In this document: piece by piece, positions 7,834-14,969 of the stretch | How the letters are laid out: each line of letters begins with the position of its first letter | Numbering within the stretch: position 1 is the stretch's first letter | Origin: Acrocarpospora pleiomorpha | Lineage (GTDB): Bacteria > Actinomycetota > Actinomycetes > Streptosporangiales > Streptosporangiaceae | Assembly: GCF_009687885.1 (NCBI RefSeq) | Contig: NZ_BLAF01000043.1 | Span: 39,755-103,754, forward strand | Length of the DNA: 64,000 bases | Reading direction: 5' to 3' | Program-made: the position numbers and the translations under genes | The notes under the pieces: model-generated | The model's database searches: none | Told to the model about the DNA's origin: nothing | Seen by the model: only the letters and a program-made list of their open reading frames with translations

Positions 7834-8637
7834 TCAGGCCCGCCTCACGAGAACGATCACGTTGTCGCGGAAGTCGCAGCTCGGCTCGTCGTCCGCGCTC
7901 GCATTCCGTACTGCTGAGGGCAGGGACGGGGTGTCCCGTAGCTCCTCGTACAGCCGTGCGGCGAACAGGACGGCGCAGGCGTCGTCGATCCGGCCCCGAT
8001 GCGCGACGACGACCTCGGCGACGTCCAGGAACTCCGCGGCGACCGACTCGCTCTCGCACGACTGGAGGATCAGCCCGGTCAGCCTGACCTGATCGGCGTC
8101 ACGATAACGCGCCAGCGTGGCCACCACGTCGCGGGCCGCGACAGGTTGCCCGTCCCCGAGCGCCGACTCGAAATACAGGTACGTCCCATCCCCATGCACG
8201 GACAAATGCAGAATGTCCGGCCGCTCCGCTAGTACGGCTCGCAAATCGGACACCTGCGCCGCGAGCACGGACGCCACCTCCAGATGACCCAGCCGAGCCG
8301 CTTTGCGGATCTCCCTGAGCTCACGGTCGGCGCGCAGTGCGTCCTCCTCGTCGGGACTGGCCCCGACCACCAGAACTCGCCGAACCCGCCCGGCGGCGAA
8401 CGCGGCGTTAGCCGGGAAACTGCGGTGCGCGATCGCGAGTAAACGCCGTCGCCCTCCCGGAAACGCGCCGTTGGCCAGCACGCGGGATACTTCGCTCCAG
8501 AAGTCACCGGCGTTCAATACGGTGCTCGGAATCACCGAGTCGGGAAATCTCGCGTTCCACAGGAGTTTCTCGGCCCGTACCGTCGGATAGGCGGCGGCGA
8601 ATGCCGCCACCTCGGCGTCGGAGAGCGCGTCGCTCAT
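7834..8637 (-). CDS. EAD1 - CHAT caspase-like protease
   Basis: 267 aa. ATG8637 overlaps the previous stop as TGATG, so the longer upstream reading frame is rejected. Residues about 5-80 form an EAD1 adaptor (AEKLLWNARFP, then DFWSEVSRVL, then RSFPANAAF), the same domain type as at the start of the E2 protein. Residues about 85-265 are a CHAT/caspase-like fold: VRRVLVVGASP, a helix, then HLSVHGDG with His148 and LILQSCES with Cys194 as the catalytic pair. CHAT proteases are effectors in many bacterial conflict systems. Shared EAD1 domains are thought to bring effector and partner together by homotypic contact, so this protease and the E2 may act in one complex. Confidence 0.85.
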   Translation of the reverse strand: MSDALSDAEVAAFAAAYPTVRAEKLLWNARFPDSVIPSTVLNAGDFWSEVSRVLANGAFPGGRRRLLAIAHRSFPANAAFAAGRVRRVLVVGASPDEEDALRADRELREIRKAARLGHLEVASVLAAQVSDLRAVLAERPDILHLSVHGDGTYLYFESALGDGQPVAARDVVATLARYRDADQVRLTGLILQSCESESVAAEFLDVAEVVVAHRGRIDDACAVLFAARLYEELRDTPSLPSAVRNASADDEPSCDFRDNVIVLVRRA

Positions 8638-9344
8638 CAGAGATCGGCCGCGAGCCGCAGCGGAGTGGGCAGCGCCCGATATCGCCGCAAGATCGATGAC
8701 CTGGTGGCCGCCGTGACCTCCACCGTCATCGAGGCCACCGCCCCGGCGTCGGCCCGGACGACCAGCACCACGCGTTGGGTCCCGTCCAAGGGCAGATTCT
8801 TGGTCCGCTTGAGCTCCCATCGGGGATCGGACCGCAGTTCCCGCGTCGCTCGCAGGAACGGGGTGTGCGAACCGGGCAGAGTCCCGCCCAGCGTGCCGAT
8901 CGAGGCCTCGATTCCGGCCACCTTGAGCTGCGGCTTGATCTCGAACTGGACGTCCCGTTGGCTCGGATCGTCGATCCTGGCGGGCGCCATCGACCACGCG
9001 ATCGGCTGGTCCGCCGGGGCCTTCGCCGCGAGATTCACCCGAAGGGTGACCGAATGCAACGGCGGCCCGTCCTGCTTCTCTACGAAGGTGACCGACAGAT
9101 GGACCTCGTGATAGCGATGGTGAGCGGCCTCCTGCTCGATGTAGGCGGCGACCTCGGGATACCGCTCGGCCGTCATCGGAAAGGCCACCGGCCCGCCGAG
9201 AACAACCCGGCCCGCCAGTTCGGGCGCCTCATCCTCCGGCTCTTCTTCTTCCGCCGCCTCCGGTCCGGACGGAGCACGCACCCGGCCGTCGACAACAAAG
9301 CTGAGAGTGTGTTCCGGCAGTTCAGGAAGCTGCACGTGGGCCAT
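8637..9344 (-). CDS. Unknown 235-aa protein, first gene of the conjugation operon
   Basis: ATG9344 has an AAGGA site 5 nt upstream; a longer frame to 9485 would run into the divergent promoter. The protein has a short N-terminal strand region (HTLSFVVDGRV), a very acidic stretch (EAAEEEEPEDEAPE, about 30-43), then beta-rich sequence with many even-spaced hydrophobics (HEVHLSVTFV, QRVVLVVRADAG, SMTVEVTAA). No catalytic motif, signal peptide or membrane segment is visible. As the first gene, coupled by a 1-bp overlap to the EAD1-CHAT gene, it could be an immunity, regulatory or recognition partner. I do not recognise the family. Confidence 0.7.
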   Translation of the reverse strand: MAHVQLPELPEHTLSFVVDGRVRAPSGPEAAEEEEPEDEAPELAGRVVLGGPVAFPMTAERYPEVAAYIEQEAAHHRYHEVHLSVTFVEKQDGPPLHSVTLRVNLAAKAPADQPIAWSMAPARIDDPSQRDVQFEIKPQLKVAGIEASIGTLGGTLPGSHTPFLRATRELRSDPRWELKRTKNLPLDGTQRVVLVVRADAGAVASMTVEVTAATRSSILRRYRALPTPLRLAADL

Positions 9345-9483
9345 TGGCGTCCTTAGCCTGTCATGAACCGAGAGTGATGATATTGTCACCCACTCGTCCG
9401 CGAATTTCACGCCATATCCATAATGGAGAGTCCGGTGGGCGGCGACCCCGGGGCTATCCCTCGGCTTCGGTAACGTCGAGGTC
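9345..9483. promoter_or_regulatory. Divergent promoter region of the operon and DUF72 gene
   Basis: 139 bp between two outward-facing genes. It contains an imperfect dyad GTGATGATATTGTCAC (9374-9389) just upstream of the operon start, a possible operator. No convincing -35/-10 pair can be assigned by eye. Confidence 0.45.
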
Positions 9484-10335
9484 ATGCGGCTTCATGTGGG
9501 ATGCGCGATGTGGACTCACGCGCCTTGGCAGGGGCGCTTCCTGCCTCATCCGCTTTCGCCCAAGGAGCGGCTGAAGGCGTACGCGACCTGGTGCGATGCG
9601 GTTGAGGGCAACACGACCTTCTATGCGACGCCCGCGAGGAGCACCGTGGAGTCGTGGTCCCAGCAGACCGCTCCGGAGTTTCGTTTCGTGGTCAAGCTGC
9701 CCAAGGTGATCACGCATGAGCGGCGACTCGCCGATACCGACGAGGACCTCGGCTCGTTCCTGGACGCGATCGAGCCACTCGGTCCGCGAATCCACGCGCT
9801 CTGGGTGCAGCTTCCGGGGTCGTTCGGGCCTGCCGATCTTGGCGCGCTGGCGGCTTTCCTGCACCGTCTTCCCCGCTCACCGCGCTACGCCGTCGAAGTC
9901 CGCCATCGCGCTTTCTTCGATGACCCGCGGTCCGCACAGCTTCTCGAAAGGGTGCTCGTCAACGCCAACGCGGAGTGGATTCCTTTCGATACGACGACTC
10001 TGTTTGAGAGTCCGCCGACCACTAATGCCGAGCGTGAAGCCTGGATGAGGAAGCCTCGCGTGGCTCGCCGCATGCGGGCGCTTACCGACCGCCCCATCGT
10101 CCGTTATCTCGGCCGTGATTCCACAGCCCGCACAGTCGAGGGCTGGCAACCCTGGGTCGAGACAGTTATCACGTGGCTCCGCGAAGGACGCTCGCCGACC
10201 GTGTTCATCCACACGCCCGACAACGCGGACGCCTTGCTACTCGCCCGCCGTTTTCACGACGACGTACGCACCCGGCTACCTGCCCTCGACCCACTCCCCG
10301 ACCCAATGCCAGCCGAACCCCCAACTCTTTTCTGA
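9484..10335 (+). CDS. DUF72 (YecE-like) family protein
   Basis: 283 aa. The opening LHVGCAMWTHAPWQGRF, then LKAYATWCDAVEGNTTFYATP, FRFVVKLPKVITH and YAVEVRHRAFFD are characteristic of the DUF72 TIM-barrel family (E. coli YecE), whose biochemical role is unsettled. It is a soluble cytoplasmic protein. Length is normal for the family. It diverges from the conjugation operon and is probably unrelated to it, since DUF72 genes are widespread housekeeping-type genes. Only a poorly spaced GAGG precedes the ATG, so a leaderless transcript is possible. Confidence 0.88.
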   Translation: MRLHVGCAMWTHAPWQGRFLPHPLSPKERLKAYATWCDAVEGNTTFYATPARSTVESWSQQTAPEFRFVVKLPKVITHERRLADTDEDLGSFLDAIEPLGPRIHALWVQLPGSFGPADLGALAAFLHRLPRSPRYAVEVRHRAFFDDPRSAQLLERVLVNANAEWIPFDTTTLFESPPTTNAEREAWMRKPRVARRMRALTDRPIVRYLGRDSTARTVEGWQPWVETVITWLREGRSPTVFIHTPDNADALLLARRFHDDVRTRLPALDPLPDPMPAEPPTLF

Positions 10336-10412
10336 TTGACCGCTCTGAGACGGGGGTGACGCGGGGAGGAGTCCCCCGTTTCGGTGAGGAACTCTCAACC
10401 GTTGGCATCGGA

Positions 10413-11462
10413 TTATTGGGCCACGCGACGCCGGCGGCGCAAACGACGTACGGCGAGGACCAGAAAGAAGGCGACGGCCACGGCGGCGAGCGACCCGACG
10501 ATGACGAGAGCCCACAGCGGGAACGAGTCCAGGAGGGCCGGCAGGCCCCAGGTCGCAGGCTTCTCCGGAAAGGTGAGCGTGCCGGTGACCGTGTGGTGGA
10601 CCCGGCCGCTTTCCAGCATGAGTTTGACCTGCCATGGACCGTCAGGCAACCGATCGTCGAGCATGACCATGACGGGCGCGCTGTAGCCGGGTGCAAGCGT
10701 CGTACCTACCTGCGCGCGGAATGGTCCGGCATTGAGTCCACCCGGCCCGTCGGACAGCCACATCTGTCCGCCCAGGTCGAGGGCACGTTCCCCCGTGTTG
10801 TTGACCGTTGCCTTCACCACCGGCATGCCGACCTCGGTACGGCCGGGTGTCAGTTGCTCGATGCGGAAGTCCGATGGTGGATCACCGCCTGGCCCGATGT
10901 CGAGATAGACCCTTATCCCTACCCGGTTGATCATCTGGATATTTCCGGCAGACCCTGGCTTAACGGAGGGGGAGGCCACCTCGGCCCAGATGGCGCCGTA
11001 CCGTTCCCCTTCGGATGCGGATTTCGGGATGCTGATCTTCGCGTTCAGTTGGATACGGCTATTTGGCGGCGCGATAAGCTCGGGGCGGTCGATAGAGATC
11101 CACGAGCCCAGCTCGTTCGCATGGCGATCTGCCGCCGGCACGAACGTGTTGTGGCGAATCTCCGCCGCGCCTGGGTAAAGCTTGATGCGCTGGGAGCTGC
11201 TGGAGGTGTTCCTGATCTCGAATCGCCGGGAGACCCTCGTGCCGGGGTTGATGTGGTCGACGATGTAGAGATAAGCGCGAGGGTCGTTCTTACGATTGGA
11301 CGAGGCTTCGAGCAACTTGATGCCGATGCTGCCGTCGGGCTCCCGGTGGCTCGGATACGACGTACCCGAGCCACCTTCTGCGAGCGCCGAGACGCCCAAC
11401 GCTCCATGCAGCAGCAGGCAAAGGACCCCAATGGAGGTGAGCAGCTTGGAACGCAGTGGCAC
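10413..11462 (-). CDS. WxL-associated membrane-anchored surface protein (DUF916/DUF3324-like)
   Basis: 349 aa from GTG11462, placed 4 nt after the stop of the WxL gene. Longer in-frame starts lie inside that gene and are rejected. A signal peptide (LLTSIGVLCLLLHGALGVSALA) is followed by two beta-sandwich regions. The first is like the WxL-protein peptidoglycan-binding domain (about 40-165: IGIKLLEASS..., SRRFEIRNTSS, SWISIDRPE, ERYGAIWAEV). The second is like the host-binding domain (about 190-290). Near the C-terminus is one membrane helix (WALVIVGSLAAVAVAFFLVLAV), then RRLRRRRR. In Firmicutes such proteins form cell-surface complexes with WxL proteins; the same pairing is seen here. Confidence 0.8.
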   Translation of the reverse strand: MPLRSKLLTSIGVLCLLLHGALGVSALAEGGSGTSYPSHREPDGSIGIKLLEASSNRKNDPRAYLYIVDHINPGTRVSRRFEIRNTSSSSQRIKLYPGAAEIRHNTFVPAADRHANELGSWISIDRPELIAPPNSRIQLNAKISIPKSASEGERYGAIWAEVASPSVKPGSAGNIQMINRVGIRVYLDIGPGGDPPSDFRIEQLTPGRTEVGMPVVKATVNNTGERALDLGGQMWLSDGPGGLNAGPFRAQVGTTLAPGYSAPVMVMLDDRLPDGPWQVKLMLESGRVHHTVTGTLTFPEKPATWGLPALLDSFPLWALVIVGSLAAVAVAFFLVLAVRRLRRRRRVAQ

Positions 11463-11466
11463 GTGG

Positions 11467-12081
11467 CTACACCACTGTGTGGGCGATCGTGCCGGTGTAC
11501 TGGCCCGACACGTTGCTGAGGGCCAGTGCTGCCGTAATGTACGGGTTCCAGGTCGCGGAGTTGTTGCCGGTGCCACCTGTGTGGCCGTACGCGGTGCGCG
11601 AGGCAGCCAGTGTCTGCCCCTGCGGGGTGGTAGGTGGTTCGGTGAACGTACCCGGCTGGCCGGCTGTGAAGGTTCCGTCGCCGGTCGTGGCGGTGGCATC
11701 GCCTGAGAAGTAGTACACGCTGGTCTCGGGAATGACCTCGCCCGCGCCGTCGCCGCCGGCGGTCGTAAAGCCCGTCGTCCCAGTCATGTCCACGCTAGCC
11801 GTCCAGGTGGGAGTGGCCGACGCGCGCTCGTCGTTCACCGTGATCGCCCCCAGCTGTCCGTAGGCGTTTTCGCCTGGCGCTGCGTCGTTGGCGAGGTCGG
11901 CTGTATCGGGCACGGTGATGTCCAGCACGCCCGCAGTCACGTCGAACGTGGTCGTGGTGCTGCACGCCGTGTTCGCGGCGCACGTGTCCGCGTGGGCGGG
12001 CGTTGAGGTCAGCACTCCCGCCCCGAACGCGATTGCTCCTATCAGTCCCACCAAACGGGTGCTAATGAAATGCCTGTTCAT
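11467..12081 (-). CDS. Secreted WxL-domain-like protein
   Basis: 204 aa with a signal peptide (LVGLIGAIAFGAGVLTSTPAHA). The mature part is Thr/Ala-rich and beta-predicted. The WTASVDMTGTTGFTT segment and the end, W-x-P followed by SNVSGQYTGTIAHTV, match WxL domains, whose C-terminus typically reads G-x-Y-x-G-T-I-T-H-S. WxL domains attach to the cell wall non-covalently. The next gene encodes the membrane-anchored partner, 4 nt downstream. Two copies of TCCAGGGGAA lie just before the ATG and provide the ribosome-binding site. Upstream to about 12,403 no gene was found. Confidence 0.8.
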   Translation of the reverse strand: MNRHFISTRLVGLIGAIAFGAGVLTSTPAHADTCAANTACSTTTTFDVTAGVLDITVPDTADLANDAAPGENAYGQLGAITVNDERASATPTWTASVDMTGTTGFTTAGGDGAGEVIPETSVYYFSGDATATTGDGTFTAGQPGTFTEPPTTPQGQTLAASRTAYGHTGGTGNNSATWNPYITAALALSNVSGQYTGTIAHTVV

Positions 12082-12403
12082 TCCCCTGGATTCCCCTGGA
12101 ATAGCTCATAGATATCTTGGACTCCGAACCATTTGGATCAAAGTCATCAGCACGCTAACAGCGCAGGAAGCCAACCTCTGCGACCATTCGGTCAAGTGCC
12201 GATCAAGAAATCCCGGACATCCACGAGCAAGCGGTCACATCGACGAGAAACGAAACCCCGGCTCGTCGATCGCCCTCACACCTCGTGTATTGACGGCTTC
12301 TGCCACTTGTCCGCCCGCTGGAACCTCGGCGTGTCGCTTCACGAACGACTCCGAGGTGAGCCCACCCTGTCCCGGCGAGGATCGCCTCATGGAGGTGACC
12401 CGC
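12082..12403. other. Intergenic region without a supported gene
   Basis: About 320 bp upstream of the WxL gene, likely holding its promoter. Reading frames here lack codon-position bias or a credible start. Confidence 0.5.
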
Positions 12404-12902
12404 ATGTACGCAACATTCCACGACGCCGCCCCTCCCGCGCCCGCGGAGCGCTACCTGCTCCAGCGCATCGGGGACGGGCCGAGGCATTCCTGCGAGAACG
12501 CGTCGGCCCGGTAGATCTCTTCTCCGACCCGATCGATGCCGCTGTGGAAGGAGCGCGGCTTGAGATCGTTTCGTGGGAACAGGATGGCATCCAGGTCCTC
12601 ACCATGGGGGACGATCTGTACCTCTACCGGTTGCGCGACGTGTTCGACAAGCCGCCGCTACTCTTCGCACGCAGCACAGTCCGGGCGGATGACCAGGGAG
12701 TGGCGGTAGTCGGAGCAAGCTCACCTTCCCAATGCGCAACGGCACCATGTCCGGACACGCCATGGCGACGATCATCGTCGAGGCCAGCGAACGCAGCGGG
12801 ACGCGAATTCAGGCCCGCAAAGCAGTCGAACACTCCCTTCCGCCGATGAGACGGCGGGAGTGGACGATTGGAAGATCCCCCGGAGAAGCTTCCCTCCCCT
12901 GA
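12404..12902 (+). pseudogene. Frameshifted gene of unknown function
   Basis: ATG12404 has a strong GGAGGT 7 nt upstream and opens MYATFHDAAPPAPAERYLLQRIGDG, but this frame stops at 12514. Shifting frame near 12475 gives a coherent continuation (AEAFLRERVGPVDLFSDP, then ARLEIVSWEQDGIQVLTMG, then DDLYLYRLRDVF) to about 12715. A second shift gives KLTFPMRNGTMSGHAMATIIV and on to a stop at 12902. Two frameshifts in 500 bp suggest a decayed small protein, or two sequencing errors. No family recognised. Confidence 0.45.
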
Positions 12903-12960
12903 ACCTCGCCGCCGATCGGTGCCTCGTTCTATCCCGCGTACACATTCTGAACGCGCATTT

Positions 12961-13000
12961 TGTGCTACCACGTGGCACTTGATGGCACACCGGCTATAAA
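12961..13000 (+). promoter_or_regulatory. Promoter/operator of the Phd-VapC pair
   Basis: A near-dyad GTGC-TACCACGTG-GCAC with a CCACGTGG centre (about 12962-12978), plus a second GGCACAC, precedes a TATAAA -10-like box (12995-13000). That box lies only 8 bp before the GTG, so the message may be leaderless. Autoregulation by the antitoxin at such a dyad is usual for the family. Confidence 0.4.
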
Positions 13001-13008
13001 CTTGAGGA

Positions 13009-13329
13009 GTGAGTACTCCCGAACCCGACCCCTCGCACCAGATTTCCCAGCGCGACCTTCGCAACCGGTCAGCCGAGATCATGGACGGATTGGAACGGGG
13101 TGAGCGATACGCCGTAACCCGCAACGGACACCACATCGGCGACTTGGTGCCCATCCGTCGTCGGCGCCGGGCTGTCTCTCGGGCGGAGTTCGCGGCTGTT
13201 TCCCGAGGGATGCCTCGTCTGGACGACCGGAAATATCGCGAAGACATGGATCACCACGTCAACGACGATCTGTACGACCCTTACGACCGCGCCTATGGCA
13301 GAGGCGAGTTCGCGCAGGACGACGAATGA
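13009..13329 (+). CDS. Phd/YefM-type antitoxin
   Basis: 106 aa, GTG start. SQRDLRNRSAEIMDGLERGERYAVTRNG, then GDLVPI, is the Phd/YefM DNA-binding fold that represses its own promoter. The acidic C-terminus (KYREDMDHHVNDDLYDPY) is the flexible toxin-neutralising tail. It overlaps the PIN toxin by 4 bp (ATGA), typical of a co-translated toxin-antitoxin pair. Confidence 0.88.
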   Translation: MSTPEPDPSHQISQRDLRNRSAEIMDGLERGERYAVTRNGHHIGDLVPIRRRRRAVSRAEFAAVSRGMPRLDDRKYREDMDHHVNDDLYDPYDRAYGRGEFAQDDE

Positions 13330-13736
13330 CCCACACGCAAGGATTGCTCGATACCAACATCCTCATCCTGCGCGAGGGCATCGACCCCGACGAACTGCCC
13401 GACGAGATGATGATCAGCGCCATCACCACGGCAGAGCTTTCCGTCGGCGTGCTGGTGACGAACGGACCGCAGGAACTCGCCCAGCGAATGAAGATCCTTC
13501 AGACCGTTGAGGCCGAGTTCGATCCCCTGCCTTTCAACGACACCGCCGCCCGCGAGTACGGCCAGCTGTGGACCGCTGTCATCGCCTCAGGCCACAAACC
13601 CCGCCCCCGAACAGCGGACCTGATGATCGCCTGCGTGGCCATCGCGAACCGGCTGCCCCTCTACACCTGCAACCCGAAGGATTTCAAGGGCCTCGACCAC
13701 CTCCTCACCGTGGTCCCGGTCACTCGCCCACGATGA
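13326..13736 (+). CDS. VapC-type PIN-domain toxin ribonuclease
   Basis: 136 aa. LLDTNILI carries the first PIN aspartate, ITTAELSVGV the conserved glutamate, and TADLMIACVAIANRLPLYTCNPKDF the late aspartates. The Mg-dependent active site looks complete, so the toxin is probably functional. VapC enzymes cut tRNA or rRNA when the antitoxin is lost. It is immediately downstream of, and overlapping, the Phd-type antitoxin. Confidence 0.9.
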   Translation: MTHTQGLLDTNILILREGIDPDELPDEMMISAITTAELSVGVLVTNGPQELAQRMKILQTVEAEFDPLPFNDTAAREYGQLWTAVIASGHKPRPRTADLMIACVAIANRLPLYTCNPKDFKGLDHLLTVVPVTRPR

Positions 13737-13842
13737 GGCATCCCGTACGAAACCTTGCCCTAGCCGACAGTGGCTGCCCCCTGCACTGTGGCGCGCGGGC
13801 CGATGGGTTGGGAGCTGCGGGCGTGTACGGTGGCTGTTCTCG

Positions 13843-14274
13843 TCAAGGCCCGGCGTTCTGCGCAGCCACCAAAGCTTCAAAGAGGTACCACCCGTCGACT
13901 TCCCTGGTGCCGGGCTCTGTCGGCAAGTCTCCGCGCGCTGCTGCAATCCGGAGAAGCCCCCGGACCGCGTTGGGCTCGTAGAGGTTCAACCAGTTCCGTT
14001 CGGGACCGGCAACCACGGTGCCCGCCTCGAAATACGTGTTGGAAATAACTCTGTCCGGACCGGGCCGGAAGACGATCGACAGGCGGGAACGTGAGCCTTC
14101 GCGGCGCAGCGACAGGGTTAGCAGGCAGTTCTCATACCGGCCCCTGTCGAGCTTCTGACGCACCGACCAGAACCATATGGTGTCGCCATCCACGAGGCGG
14201 CGAACCCTGCGCTCGCGTTTCATGACCTTCGCCCCAGAGTTGACCACCAACTTGATCCCAAGCGGGCTTGGCAC
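13843..14274 (-). CDS. Conserved hypothetical protein, 143 aa
   Basis: GTG14274 start. The sequence has good coding character: ERRVRRLVDGDTIWFWSVRQK, ENCLLTLSLRREGSRSRLSIVFRPG, VVAGPERNWLNLYEPNAVRGLLRIAAARG, and an end rich in DGWYLFEALVAA. It predicts a small alpha/beta cytoplasmic protein with no recognisable motif. It lies beside the relic att site at about 14.3-14.4 kb and could be leftover cargo of an old element. Function unknown. Confidence 0.6.
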   Translation of the reverse strand: MPSPLGIKLVVNSGAKVMKRERRVRRLVDGDTIWFWSVRQKLDRGRYENCLLTLSLRREGSRSRLSIVFRPGPDRVISNTYFEAGTVVAGPERNWLNLYEPNAVRGLLRIAAARGDLPTEPGTREVDGWYLFEALVAAQNAGP

Positions 14275-14311
14275 ATTGACGATAGTCGCTTGTACGGCCC
14301 CCGCACGCTCC

Positions 14312-14417
14312 TAGTCTGTCCCGACCTGGCGCGCTGGTTCCCACTGGGAATGGTACGGACGCCGCTTCCTAGATCACGAAAGTGGTTTTTGGCTGGTGGA
14401 GCCTGGCCGAAGTGACA
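14312..14417 (+). repeat. Degraded copy of an AICE right end (integrase tail, terminator, tRNA-Ala 3' end)
   Basis: This stretch aligns with 57,928-58,040, the right end of the intact element. Shared pieces in order are GGCGCGCTGGTTCCCAC (integrase C-terminus), AATGG-ACG, the CGCCGCTT-CCTAGATCA-GAAAG hairpin, TTTTGGCTGGTGGAGCCT (tRNA-Ala 3' end) and TGACATCCTG. The tRNA T-arm is lost. It looks like a scar left by an earlier related element. Confidence 0.7.
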
Positions 14418-14910
14418 TCCTGGGGGCCAGACCGATCAAGGCGTTGCTGTCTCCATCGCACCCTCTTTCTGGGAACGCTGCACCGAACTTCGAAGCGGAC
14501 AAATCGGCCGCTGGCTCATCAAGCAGGGCCTTGCTCCGTGGCCGAAGGGGAACCCGCCGATCCTGCTGATGGAGCAGCTGGAAGCAGGCAGATTTGCTGT
14601 ACGGACTTTGGGAGAACCGACGGCCAGCGAGGGACGGCAACAGGCACAAGGGTCGCAATGGCGTTCACGGACAAACAGCTAAGAGACCTGGCGCACGCTG
14701 CGTGTACCTGCACACAGCATGAGCACCTCCCCCTGACCATCGTGCTTCGGTCCGCCCACCGTTCCTTCGTGACCAGGACGAACTGGACGTGATCGCCATC
14801 GCGACCACGAGTGTGAGGGTCTTCGCACGTGCACTTCCGGCACGCCGTAAGCACGGGTCGGGCGCGCGAGATTTCGTTCGGACCCCAGGTACCGGAATGT
14901 CCGAGTGGTT
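14418..14910. other. Intergenic, no supported gene
   Basis: About 490 bp between the att scar and the cellulase terminator. Reading frames on both strands lack starts, codon bias or recognisable motifs. It may be remnant element DNA. Confidence 0.5.
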
Positions 14911-14951
14911 CGCGCGAGGGCGCATCCCCCGGAGGGACACGCCCTCGCGCG
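14911..14951 (-). terminator. Rho-independent-type hairpin after the cellulase gene
   Basis: Perfect 11-bp stem, CGCGCGAGGGC / GCCCTCGCGCG, with a 19-nt loop, lying 19 bp past the cellulase stop. Confidence 0.7.
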
Positions 14952-14969
14952 TTCCGTGGGACTCCTTGA

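Noticed and set aside
10173..11519. Plus-strand frame of about 450 codons
   Set aside because: Antisense to the WxL partner gene, which has a signal peptide and membrane anchor.
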